This document shows, one piece after another, positions 24,736-33,338 of a DNA stretch of 35,604 nucleotides. Source of the DNA: Candidatus Delongbacteria bacterium (GTDB lineage Bacteria; Delongbacteria; UBA4055); NCBI GenBank assembly GCA_027858795.1, contig JAQICF010000137.1, positions 1-35,604 of the forward strand, read 5' to 3'. How positions within the stretch are numbered: position 1 is the stretch's first letter; each line of letters starts with the position of its first letter. The notes under the pieces were generated by a model, which was given only the letters and a program-made list of their open reading frames with translations, had not been told where the DNA came from and did no database searches. The position numbers were made by a program, and so were the translations under genes.

Positions 24736-25641
24736 ATGGCAGAAGAAATTTATTTTTCTATAATAATTCCAACTTTCAATAGATTAAAAGAGCTTAATAA
24801 TTGTTTAAAGTCGTTAGAACTCCAAACTTATAAGAATTTTGAAGTTATTATAGTAGATGATAAATCTTCTACGGATATATCTGCTACCTTAAATACTGAA
24901 AAATTTTCCTTCTTAGTATATATTTATCGAAACTTGAAGAATATGGGGGCTGCCAAATCAAGAAATATTGGCATTGAAAATTCTCATTATAATTGGATTG
25001 CCTTTTTGGATGATGATGATATTTGGACTCCTAATAAACTATTTGTTTTATCTCAAGCAATTGAAGGTAATATTGAAGTTGATTTTATTTATCATAATGC
25101 AGAAATAATTATGGTAAATGAGAATTCAAGATACATAACTAAAAGAGAAATACCCAAAGAATATTTTCAAAAAATGCTTATTAAAAATTTGATAGGTGGA
25201 ACTTCAATGGTAATCGTGAAAAATACCTTATTTGATAAATATGGAAAATTTGATGAGAAATTAAGATCAATTGAAGATTATGAATTGTGGATACGATTGT
25301 CAAAACATTTTAAACCATTGTATATAAATCAACCTTTAACAAAATATTTCTATAGAACTGATTGCAAAAGTCTAAATAAAGACATTGAAAGTAATCTTAA
25401 GTCTATGGCTTATATCCGTAATAAATACAAAGATGATATAAAAAAACTTAGCAAAAAACAAATGTCAGAGAAATATGAATATGAATTCTCTTCAACAGCT
25501 CACAGATTACTATTAAATTATAACAGAACTCTATCTTCAAAATATTATTTAAAAGCTTTTCTTGTAAGATTAAAAGTTAAATTTCTTATCGCTTCGATAT
25601 TCTCTTTACTTTACCCTAAACTAATATTTAAACTAAGATAA
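24736..25641 (+). CDS. Glycosyltransferase family 2 (GT-A fold)
   Basis: A 301-residue enzyme: YFSIIIPTFNRLKELNNCLKSL, EVIIVDDKSSTD for nucleotide binding, NMGAAKSRNIGI, and the metal-binding FLDDDDIW near 93-100. GGTSMVIVKNTLFDKYGKFDE and IEDYELWIRLSKH follow. It starts directly after the previous stop codon with no gap, and ends 2 bp before the MBOAT gene. It probably catalyses another step in repeat-unit assembly; the donor sugar is unknown. Confidence 0.9.
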   Translation: MAEEIYFSIIIPTFNRLKELNNCLKSLELQTYKNFEVIIVDDKSSTDISATLNTEKFSFLVYIYRNLKNMGAAKSRNIGIENSHYNWIAFLDDDDIWTPNKLFVLSQAIEGNIEVDFIYHNAEIIMVNENSRYITKREIPKEYFQKMLIKNLIGGTSMVIVKNTLFDKYGKFDEKLRSIEDYELWIRLSKHFKPLYINQPLTKYFYRTDCKSLNKDIESNLKSMAYIRNKYKDDIKKLSKKQMSEKYEYEFSSTAHRLLLNYNRTLSSKYYLKAFLVRLKVKFLIASIFSLLYPKLIFKLR

Positions 25642-25643
25642 TC

Positions 25644-27113
25644 ATGCTCTTTAATTCACTTCAATTCTTAATATTTTTTCCAATCGTAGTATTTCTATAC
25701 TATCTCATTCCATTTAGTAAAAGATGGATTCTGCTATTAGTCGCAAGTTATTACTTCTATATGTGTTGGAGACCTGAATATATCATTCTAATAATAGTAT
25801 CCACTTTGATCGATTACTATGCTGCAATTCAGATGGGGAAATATAGTGAAAAAGCAAAAAAGAAAAAATTCTTACTGCTTAGTCTTTTTTCGAACTTAGG
25901 ATTATTATTTGCCTTTAAATATTTTAATTTTTTTAATAATTCGTTCAATGAATTATTTGACAGCTTCAACATAATGTACAATGTACCTACTTTTAATTTG
26001 TTACTGCCGGTTGGCATTAGTTTTTATACTTTTCAAACATTGAGTTATTCAATCGATGTATATAAAGGTAAAAAAGAACCTGAAAAACACTTGGGAATTT
26101 TTGCGGTTTATGTTTCGTTTTTTCCACAGTTAGTTGCCGGTCCGATTGAACGATCAACGACTCTTCTTCCACAATTCAGAAAAAAGATCTCTCCTAATTA
26201 TAATAATATCACCGATGGCTTGAAATTAATGATGTGGGGATTCTTTAAAAAAATTGTAATCGCTGATAGATTAGCTGTGGTCGTGAACAATGTATATAAC
26301 AATGTTCATGATCATAATTCACTGTCTTATACAATTGCAACATTATTTTTTGCTTTTCAAATATATTGTGATTTCTCAGGATATTCAGATATCGCAATTG
26401 GGGCATCACAAGTTATGGGCTATAATTTAATGGACAATTTTAAAAGACCCTATTATTCAAAAAACATAGCTGAATTTTGGAGAAGATGGCATATTTCTTT
26501 GTCAACTTGGTTCAAGGATTATTTGTATATTCCGTTAGGAGGGAACAGAGTATCAAAAGCAAGAATATATTTCAATCTTTATCTCACATTCTTAATAAGT
26601 GGCATATGGCACGGTGCCAACTGGACATTTGTTATGTGGGGTTCTTTGCATGGATTTTATTTGATCTTTGGGAAGATCACTTATAATTTCAGGACTTATT
26701 TATCCCAAAAGATATTTAATCACAAATTCAACAATTTTAGACAATACTTTAATATAATTACTACTTTTATACTCGTATGTTTTGCCTGGATATTTTTTAG
26801 AGCGAACAATTTATCAGATGGCTTTTATATAATAAAAAATATTTTGCTGAATTCAACATCTCTATTAGATATTAGTAGCTATAAAGAAACTTTCGCTACT
26901 TTAGGATTAGAAACATATGAGTTAGTTATAGCATTTGTATCAATTATCTTACTTGAAACATTTCATTTATTACAAAGACACCAAAGTATTAGGCATATGT
27001 TAAGAGATAAACCACTGGCAATTCGATGGTCAATATACTTTGCCTTAATTCTTCTAGTACTTTTATGGGGTTATTCATCCGAGCAAGCTGAATTTATTTA
27101 TTTTCAATTCTAA
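25644..27113 (+). CDS. MBOAT-family O-acyltransferase (AlgI/DltB-like)
   Basis: A 489-residue inner-membrane protein with about eleven to twelve hydrophobic segments. Members pass acyl groups, usually acetyl, across the membrane to a periplasmic partner. AlgI-like signatures are SFFPQLVAGPIERSTTLLPQF (about 152-172), FCDFSGYSDIAIGASQVMGY, FWRRWHISLSTWFKDYLYIPLGGNR, and GIWHGANWTFVMWGSLHG with the conserved histidine at about residue 323. The gene after it encodes an SGNH-like protein, the usual partner in AlgI-AlgJ/X and DltB-DltD systems. Together they probably O-acetylate the polysaccharide in the periplasm. Confidence 0.92.
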   Translation: MLFNSLQFLIFFPIVVFLYYLIPFSKRWILLLVASYYFYMCWRPEYIILIIVSTLIDYYAAIQMGKYSEKAKKKKFLLLSLFSNLGLLFAFKYFNFFNNSFNELFDSFNIMYNVPTFNLLLPVGISFYTFQTLSYSIDVYKGKKEPEKHLGIFAVYVSFFPQLVAGPIERSTTLLPQFRKKISPNYNNITDGLKLMMWGFFKKIVIADRLAVVVNNVYNNVHDHNSLSYTIATLFFAFQIYCDFSGYSDIAIGASQVMGYNLMDNFKRPYYSKNIAEFWRRWHISLSTWFKDYLYIPLGGNRVSKARIYFNLYLTFLISGIWHGANWTFVMWGSLHGFYLIFGKITYNFRTYLSQKIFNHKFNNFRQYFNIITTFILVCFAWIFFRANNLSDGFYIIKNILLNSTSLLDISSYKETFATLGLETYELVIAFVSIILLETFHLLQRHQSIRHMLRDKPLAIRWSIYFALILLVLLWGYSSEQAEFIYFQF

Positions 27114-27122
27114 GAGGAAATT

Positions 27123-28055
27123 TTGTCAAATAAAAAAAGATTAATATGGTTTATATCATTACTATTGATAGTGTTGGTTTCACTAAGTGCAATATATGAT
27201 TCACTAGCAGGAACAAGAACAGAAAACTATGTTACTAATCTAACATTAACACCTAAAGAAATTAATTATCTATTCGTTGGTGATTCACATGGATCAGATG
27301 ATTTAGATGAAAATACTTTAAATGTGGGATCATATAACATTTCTCAGCCAAGTGATAATTTCAAAGATATTTATGCTAAATTATTGTATCTAATAAATCT
27401 AAATACCCAAATTAATAATCTCGTTATAGAAATAGATCCGCATTTATTTGCAAATTATAGGATATCTCAAAATAATAATGAAATGATTCTAAATTATCTT
27501 GATTTCAAGAATTCAAAAAAAATATATAAAGTTAATATCCTAGAGTACTATCTAAGAAAATGCCCAATAATATCCCAAAAAAACAGAAATTTTATTTTTA
27601 AGGCATCTTTAAAAAAAATAATTAATCTATTCGAATCAAAACAACGATTTCATACTCTAACAATAAATAAAGGAATTAAAAACAAACTAAAATCTCAAAA
27701 CGATGAAGAAGCACTAAAACGTATCATGTATCATTATTCAAATGGAATACTTGATGAAAATGAAATCAAATACTATTTCACTAAAATAATTGAAATTGCC
27801 AAAGATAATAATATTAATATCATAGGTATAAGATATCCAATTAGCAAATATTACTTCCTGCATTCTGAAAATCAACTATTTCAAAACTATATCACTGAAA
27901 TTGATTCATTTATAGAATCACACATAACAACTATTTATGATTATAAAACTATATTTTTGGAACAAGATGAATATTTTGCCAATTCAGATCATCTAAATGA
28001 AGAAGGTGCTAATCATTTTTCAAAAATATTAAAAAATGATATTGAAAAAAGGTGA
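27123..28055 (+). CDS. Membrane-anchored SGNH-like acyltransferase partner of MBOAT (AlgX/DltD-type)
   Basis: A 310-residue protein with an N-terminal membrane anchor (7-24) and a periplasmic SGNH-like domain. YLFVGDSHGSD (49-59) is the GDS block with nucleophile candidate Ser55; ISQPSDNFKDIYAKL corresponds to the second block, and NSDHLNEEGANHF (287-299) holds the C-terminal His290. The start is a TTG at 27123 with an AGAGG box 5 bp away; no ATG fits. In the usual DxxH motif the residue three before His is Asp, while here it is Asn287 and Asp289 is next to His, so the exact triad is uncertain. It lies 9 bp after the MBOAT gene and overlaps the next by 20 bp. Confidence 0.75.
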   Translation: MSNKKRLIWFISLLLIVLVSLSAIYDSLAGTRTENYVTNLTLTPKEINYLFVGDSHGSDDLDENTLNVGSYNISQPSDNFKDIYAKLLYLINLNTQINNLVIEIDPHLFANYRISQNNNEMILNYLDFKNSKKIYKVNILEYYLRKCPIISQKNRNFIFKASLKKIINLFESKQRFHTLTINKGIKNKLKSQNDEEALKRIMYHYSNGILDENEIKYYFTKIIEIAKDNNINIIGIRYPISKYYFLHSENQLFQNYITEIDSFIESHITTIYDYKTIFLEQDEYFANSDHLNEEGANHFSKILKNDIEKR

Positions 28056-29112
28056 TGTTATTAATGAGCGAGTGAACATATTAAGAGGAATGGCGATCAT
28101 TGGAGTAGTAATTATCCATACCACTTTTTATTTTACTGAAATCACTACACTTTCTCCATTAGTAGTGATCCTGGCAGGAATTGACATATATTCCCATTTC
28201 GCGGTTCCTTTATTTATAATTATTTCTGGATATGTATTAGGGTTAAAATATTGTGATAACTATAGCATTAAAACATTCTATAAAAAAAGAATTAATCGAA
28301 TAATAATACCTTATTTATTGTGGTCAATTTTATATATTTCATTAAATTTTTCTACAAGTGGAAATATTTCTGAAATATTATTTATGCTTTTAACCGGAAA
28401 TGCTTATTATCATCTTTGGTTTTTCTTTTTAATATTCCAATTATACCTGATCTTCCCATTCTATCGAAAATTAATTAAAAACAATAATTTAATATTCATC
28501 CTTTTTCTCCTGGCAATCCAAATTACATTTAATCATTTTAAAACAGACGTTTTCGAATCTGGACATATTAAATTAGTATTTGAAAGACTTTTTTTATCAC
28601 ATTTATTTTATTTCAGCCTTGGCATATGGTTATCAGACAACACTAACAAAGCAAAAATATTTTTACTGAGTATAACCAAAAATAAAAATTTAATTATTTT
28701 ATCTTTTACTTTGTTGAGCTCTTTTTTATTTAGCTTTAATTGGCTTGCTTCAATAAATCATTTTTTTGAAATAAATAAATATTATGTGATTGCTGAACAT
28801 ATAATTTTGCCTCTAACTTTTTTGATGATCATTATTAATCTTTATTCTTTATCATCTGTAATAAACTCTAGTAAATTGAAAAATGTTTTTCTCATTCTGT
28901 CAAAATATTCATTTGGTATTTACTTATCACATGCTTTAATACTAAGAATATTAGTAAAAATTATGGAAAAATTATATATAACTCATGATAATATATTATT
29001 TTATGTCTCTTCTTTTGTATTTACATTTATCTTAAGCATTTTATTTTGCTATATCATTGAGAGTACAATATTTTCCAGATACCTGATCAGTCTTAAGCAA
29101 AAGATAATATAA
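28036..29112 (+). CDS. Acyltransferase 3 family membrane protein (OafA-like)
   Basis: A 358-residue membrane protein with about ten hydrophobic segments. ERVNILRGMAIIGVVIIHTTFYF (11-33), with Arg17 and His28, and SHFAVPLFIIISGYVLG are the acyltransferase-3 signatures. These enzymes acetylate or succinylate surface sugars. The ATG at 28036 overlaps the previous gene by 20 bp and has no clear ribosome binding site, which fits translational coupling. It is the third acyl-transfer system in this locus, beside the hexapeptide enzyme and the MBOAT pair. Confidence 0.88.
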   Translation: MILKKGDVINERVNILRGMAIIGVVIIHTTFYFTEITTLSPLVVILAGIDIYSHFAVPLFIIISGYVLGLKYCDNYSIKTFYKKRINRIIIPYLLWSILYISLNFSTSGNISEILFMLLTGNAYYHLWFFFLIFQLYLIFPFYRKLIKNNNLIFILFLLAIQITFNHFKTDVFESGHIKLVFERLFLSHLFYFSLGIWLSDNTNKAKIFLLSITKNKNLIILSFTLLSSFLFSFNWLASINHFFEINKYYVIAEHIILPLTFLMIIINLYSLSSVINSSKLKNVFLILSKYSFGIYLSHALILRILVKIMEKLYITHDNILFYVSSFVFTFILSILFCYIIESTIFSRYLISLKQKII

Positions 29113-29208
29113 ATAGATAATATTAAAGTCATTTAATTTCCTCTTTACTATTTCATAAAAATACTATATTTTTCAATGTGTAGCTAATAATTTAATAAAG
29201 ACTGATAA

Positions 29209-30000
29209 ATGAACATTAAAGTATTACTTCCCGTTTCGTACGGAGATGAGCTTAAATATTTCAAACTGGCGTTGAACAGTATTTTACATCAATCATATGC
29301 TGATTTTGATCTTATACTTTGCATTGACGGAAAAATAAATGACGATATCGATCTTTATGTCAATTCTCTAGTAGATAGAAGAATTACAATCATGAGAAAT
29401 AAAGAAAATATTGGTTTAGCTGCAACTTTAAATAAAGCTCTAAAAAAATATCCTGCAGATATATATTTTAGAATGGATGCGGACGATATTTCACATAGAA
29501 AAAGATTTGAAAGAACTCTAGAAGAATTCAAAGCTGATGAATATCTTTTGATCGTTGGTACTGAATGTATTGAGATTGATAAGAATGGTACAGAGATATT
29601 TTATAAAAATATGCCTTATCAGGTTGATATAAAAAAATGGGCATTTACCAGAAATCCATTTATACATCCATCTGTTGCTTTCAGAAGTGAGTTCTTTAAT
29701 ATTGTTGGTTATTATAATGAGAAATACAAGAAGAGCCAGGATTATGATCTTTGGTCAAGAGCAGTTGTAAAAAATGTTAAGATGAATAATATTCATGAGC
29801 CTTTAATATATTTCAGAGTAACTGATAAGTTTTGGAAAAACAGAACTTTATTCAGCAATGTTAAAAATGAAATGAGAGTATCATTTTACCTTGTGAAGAA
29901 ACTTCATGGATATTTTCAAGTTCCAAAAATACTAGCAAAAACTTTCCTTCGATTTATGCCTGTCTGGGTAAATAAATTATTTTACAAATACGGTAGATAA
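29209..30000 (+). CDS. Glycosyltransferase family 2 (GT-A fold)
   Basis: A 263-residue enzyme: NIKVLLPVSYGDELKYFKLALNSIL, FDLILCIDGKIND, NKENIGLAATLNKAL, and the metal-binding MDADDISHRKRFERTLEEF near 91-110. IHPSVAFRSEFFNIVGYYNE and SQDYDLWSRAV are the same acceptor motifs as in the GT2 gene at 21277. A 96-bp AT-rich gap separates it from the acyltransferase gene, unlike the rest of the locus, so it may have its own promoter. It is the last gene of the locus and is convergent with the C1A protease gene. Confidence 0.9.
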   Translation: MNIKVLLPVSYGDELKYFKLALNSILHQSYADFDLILCIDGKINDDIDLYVNSLVDRRITIMRNKENIGLAATLNKALKKYPADIYFRMDADDISHRKRFERTLEEFKADEYLLIVGTECIEIDKNGTEIFYKNMPYQVDIKKWAFTRNPFIHPSVAFRSEFFNIVGYYNEKYKKSQDYDLWSRAVVKNVKMNNIHEPLIYFRVTDKFWKNRTLFSNVKNEMRVSFYLVKKLHGYFQVPKILAKTFLRFMPVWVNKLFYKYGR

Positions 30001-30029
30001 ATTAGTTAGAACTAACACATATTATAAAA

Positions 30030-32513
30030 TTATTCCGAACTCTCTGCTGTTACATAATAGAAATATTTTCTTTCCGGCAAGATAGCATAATATTCATAAT
30101 ATAACGCACTTGTAGTTCCTATCTCAACAAAACCACTGTATGGGTTCTCGGATCTATAAATATGGTAAATTACTGCTCCTGGTACTTGCTCCCAGCTTAA
30201 ACTTAGGGAATCTTGCTCCATCGAGATTAAGGTGTTACTTGGAGCTGTTAAGCCAGATAATGATAATGTCAATTCTTTTACCGCAATAAGATCATTTGAG
30301 TCAGTTACTGCTAAAAGTATATCCCAATTAGTTTGACCTCTGGGTACTATAGTCCCATATAATACTCCATCATTACTCACAATAATACCTGCAGGATATG
30401 GATTTGTAACAAATGAAGTTGTTATGTTTGATTGTGTAGTTATGTTTGAATAATCTGAAATAAATGTACTTTCTTGGGAACCATTAGAGACAGCAATAAC
30501 TCTTTCAACAAAATCTGAAAATTCTCCATAGAAAAATTCAATTTTCCCATCTGAAAACAACTTAGTATAAAAATCAAAAGAGCCTGTACTCGAACCTGTA
30601 CCCAAACCTGAACCAGATCCGATATCTGTATCTGGTATTGCAGTTTTCCAATTTATTATAACATAATTTTCATTAGCAAAATAATAAATTCCACCTTCAT
30701 CACCTAATGTGAACTCAGCAGCGCAAGGCGCAATAGTTTTTGTACTGTAAACGTCATCTAATGTTTTTACATTTTCGTATGATGCTCCATCAAATGTAAT
30801 TGCTCCATTGGTTGTTATTGTAATGGAACTAATCAGATTGTTAAAATATGGAAACTTAAAATCTAGGTCGATCACTACAAAACCATCATTATCTTCTGAC
30901 ATGTTTAATTCAATTAGACTATCCGTTGTAAAAATAGGAGGATCAGGAACCTCATTGTAATTAATCAATACATCCCAGTTATACGGCTCAGTTCCTTTGT
31001 CAGCTGAAAGTGTATAAGAATATGGTACTTCTTGAATAATCTCTGGAAGAGTAGACGAGGTAACAGCTAAACCATGTTGTAGAATAATTGTAGCGTAAGT
31101 TGTTTCTCCTGGTAAAATATCTATATTTGTTTTGTCACTCACGGTTTCAACGCCCTCCCCATCAATCGTTGAAAATGATATAATCTTTCCCATTCCTCCA
31201 TTACCACTCAATTGTTCTACGCAAAGAAACAATAATACATCTTCTCCATAGAGTATTTGATTCAATATTGGTGATATATCTAATCCGAACTCTATAATAT
31301 TTCCAATACCATTCATTCCTATACTATCTCCACCCTGGTAATTAAAATGTGGAAATTCAATAGTATACTCTGGTTCTGTAGCTGAATGGGAATAAGCAAT
31401 GCCAACCTTCACTTTTATATCATTTCTTTCATCATAGTCAATCGCTGCTTTTATCTTAAGTTGCGGTACAACAGGTTCACCCACTTCTATAGAATATACT
31501 CTGTTAAGATAAATTCCTCCCTCTGTATGATGTAAAGCTAAAGTTCTATACATGACCCATGCTTTTCCACTATCTGCCCAAGTTTCTCCCCAAGAATTTA
31601 CCAGCCTTACTCCTCCGATCTCCCAATCCTTCATATCTACAATACTATCACCTGTAATATCAATATCATTTGTGTATTTTCCATCATTATTATAATCCCA
31701 ACGAATAGAATCATTATACCCTACTAATGTCATCGAGTGATCAATGTATGAGTCCCATCTTAAAATCACCTTCTCACCATTACAATACGAATCCTGTGAC
31801 AAAGTATCAATCTGCATTGAATCGGTCACACCGGCAGAAAACAATACAATTCCTCCTGCTGAAGAAACGTTACAATGATCGTTGAACCATTGTTTAAGTG
31901 TTGCTAGTCCTTCAGGAGTTCCGACAGGTATTGACAATTCTTCAATACTGCGATTTCGCATACCACTTTCATATTTACCATACCCGTTCAACCACAATTT
32001 ATACATCGTATCAGGATTATCTGACGGCCATAATCCTCCATAGGTTTCAACATTCGGAATACCACCTTTCATAGCAAAATCCCAACCCTGATAGAATTGT
32101 GTGCCCGTTTCTGGGTCTGCATTATTTAAAAAATTATATGTATAATGTGTTGGGTACTGATTTTCTATTAAATCTGCACTTGTCTCATTTGAAAAATTTT
32201 GTTCGTAAGTATAAACATAGGCTATCGATGTAGCTTGAGCACAACTACCACCTTTTTGATTAAATACAGGTCTGAAATAGGGTAATAATGAGTTATCAAT
32301 TGTATAAGGAAGACTTTCTTTCCTGTTTTTGTAAATTTCAGGGAGAGTTAAAATAGGGAATGAATCAATTTTTTTTTTCTGATCTCTAGAAAACTCTGAT
32401 GTACCTCCAGCATACCATGGTTCACCATTAGGGTCGGAGTTAGTGTTGATCAGCTGAGAATTTAAAATACTGAAGCAAATTGTAATCAATATTGGGATAA
32501 TTTTCTTTATCAA
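30030..32513 (-). CDS. Secreted C1A (papain-family) cysteine protease with C-terminal beta-sandwich domains
   Basis: An 827-residue exported protein: signal peptide at 1-19, then a propeptide-like stretch. The C1A catalytic domain is visible in order: oxyanion Gln86 and Cys91 in PVFNQKGGSCAQATSIAYVY, His259 in DHSMTLVGY, and Asn306 in VNSWGETW. An insertion between His and Asn (about 273-298, DYNNDGKYTND then DITGDSIVDMKDW) looks like a pair of calcium-binding EF-hand or dockerin-type loops. After about residue 330 come a jelly-roll-like region, an Ig-like putative segment near 480-515 (HGLAVTSSTLPEI), a further sandwich domain, and a fibronectin-III-like domain at the end (LSLSWEQVPGAVIYHIYRSE). 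No lipobox or recognised sorting domain is seen at the C-terminus. It probably digests proteins outside the cell or at the surface. The gene stands alone. Confidence 0.87.
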   Translation of the reverse strand: MIKKIIPILITICFSILNSQLINTNSDPNGEPWYAGGTSEFSRDQKKKIDSFPILTLPEIYKNRKESLPYTIDNSLLPYFRPVFNQKGGSCAQATSIAYVYTYEQNFSNETSADLIENQYPTHYTYNFLNNADPETGTQFYQGWDFAMKGGIPNVETYGGLWPSDNPDTMYKLWLNGYGKYESGMRNRSIEELSIPVGTPEGLATLKQWFNDHCNVSSAGGIVLFSAGVTDSMQIDTLSQDSYCNGEKVILRWDSYIDHSMTLVGYNDSIRWDYNNDGKYTNDIDITGDSIVDMKDWEIGGVRLVNSWGETWADSGKAWVMYRTLALHHTEGGIYLNRVYSIEVGEPVVPQLKIKAAIDYDERNDIKVKVGIAYSHSATEPEYTIEFPHFNYQGGDSIGMNGIGNIIEFGLDISPILNQILYGEDVLLFLCVEQLSGNGGMGKIISFSTIDGEGVETVSDKTNIDILPGETTYATIILQHGLAVTSSTLPEIIQEVPYSYTLSADKGTEPYNWDVLINYNEVPDPPIFTTDSLIELNMSEDNDGFVVIDLDFKFPYFNNLISSITITTNGAITFDGASYENVKTLDDVYSTKTIAPCAAEFTLGDEGGIYYFANENYVIINWKTAIPDTDIGSGSGLGTGSSTGSFDFYTKLFSDGKIEFFYGEFSDFVERVIAVSNGSQESTFISDYSNITTQSNITTSFVTNPYPAGIIVSNDGVLYGTIVPRGQTNWDILLAVTDSNDLIAVKELTLSLSGLTAPSNTLISMEQDSLSLSWEQVPGAVIYHIYRSENPYSGFVEIGTTSALYYEYYAILPERKYFYYVTAESSE

Positions 32514-32655
32514 TGTATACTCATTCTTAATATAATTAATGCAACCAATGATAAATAAAGTAACTTATGCACAATTGATTTGCAAGAAGAATATATGAAT
32601 GTTTTTCAATAACTGATATTAATCATGATTCTTTTGTAACCTTTGCATTATCTTT

Positions 32656-32675
32656 GTTAGTGAATACTTACTAAC
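32656..32675. promoter_or_regulatory. Probable TetR operator upstream of its own gene
   Basis: A 20-bp imperfect palindrome with outer arms GTTAGT and ACTAAC around GAATACTT. It ends 11 bp before the regulator's start codon and lies where the promoter should be, the usual place for a TetR-family autoregulatory operator. Confidence 0.6.
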
Positions 32676-32686
32676 ATGGAAAAATC

Positions 32687-33265
32687 ATGAGTGAATTGAC
32701 CGCAAGACAACAGCAGATACTAAACACTTCTATATCTATTATTGCACAAGAAGGAATTCAAAACCTTACCACAAAGAACTTGTCTGCAAAGATAAGTGTA
32801 TCTGAAGCTGCCTTATATAGACATTATGACAGCAAACACAGTATTCTAATGGGGATACTTGATATGTTCAAAGAATTTTCAGAAATGCCTGAAATTCCTG
32901 ATGGCAAAGAACTCTCCCCTGTTGATAAGATAGAATTGTTCCTTACAGACAGATACGAAAAGTTCTCTGTAAAACCTGATTTGGCAAAAGTAATGTTTTC
33001 TGAAGCTCTATTTATAAATGATAAAGAACTCTCTGAAAAATCCAGATTGATAATGCACGGACACAAAGAGATAATCGTAAAGTTCATCAAAGAAGGCATG
33101 AAAAACGGATCTATCAACAAAGATCTTGATCCAGTATCTGTTTTCAGAACTATCATAGGATCGATGAGATTACTTGTAACTCAATGGTGCTACAATGGAA
33201 ATACTTTTGACCTCAAGAAAGAAGGAATGAAACTATGGTATAATATAAAAATAATGATACAGTAA
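32687..33265 (+). CDS. TetR/AcrR-family transcriptional regulator
   Basis: A 192-residue repressor-type DNA-binding protein. The N-terminal TetR HTH is clear: ILNTSISIIAQEGIQNLTTKNLSAKISVSEAALYRHYDSKHSIL (about 11-54), where VSEAALYRHY is the recognition helix. The C-terminal part (about 70-192) is the ligand-binding helical domain and is not diagnostic. It is the first gene of an apparent operon with an Fe-S protein, two cupins and hcp, and probably controls them and itself through the palindrome at 32656. The ligand may be a redox or nitrosative stress signal, but this is inferred only from neighbours. A GGA box lies 7 nt before the ATG. Confidence 0.9.
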   Translation: MSELTARQQQILNTSISIIAQEGIQNLTTKNLSAKISVSEAALYRHYDSKHSILMGILDMFKEFSEMPEIPDGKELSPVDKIELFLTDRYEKFSVKPDLAKVMFSEALFINDKELSEKSRLIMHGHKEIIVKFIKEGMKNGSINKDLDPVSVFRTIIGSMRLLVTQWCYNGNTFDLKKEGMKLWYNIKIMIQ

Positions 33266-33290
33266 GGGTCGCAGATCTGCGACCCCTACA
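33266..33290. repeat. GGGTCGCAG palindrome with TACA tail, family B-like
   Basis: A perfect 20-bp palindrome (GGGTCGCAGA / TCTGCGACCC) followed by CCTACA, which on the minus strand reads TGTAGGGGTCGCAG. It begins directly after the tetR stop codon. The head matches family B, but in the opposite orientation to its upstream gene. Confidence 0.65.
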
Positions 33291-33294
33291 TAAT

Positions 33295-33322
33295 CGTAAA
33301 GACGTTGCACCGCAACGTCTCA
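33295..33322. repeat. Palindromic repeat, family A (copy 3), ahead of the Fe-S protein gene
   Basis: A 28-nt element, CGTAAAGACGTTGC then ACC then GCAACGTCTCA, identical over its whole length to the copy at 34167. It ends 4 bp before the AGGAG ribosome binding site of the gene at 33339. Confidence 0.85.
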
Positions 33323-33338
33323 TAAAAGGAGATAAATA

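Noticed and set aside
30001..30029. TTAGTT-AG-AACTAA inverted repeat as a terminator between the glycosyltransferase and the protease genes
   Set aside because: A 6-bp AT-rich stem without a T tract on either strand is too weak to call a terminator.
32676..32690. A four-codon ATG frame (MEKS) overlapping the start of the tetR gene
   Set aside because: It is too short to assert as a leader peptide, and nothing downstream depends on it visibly.
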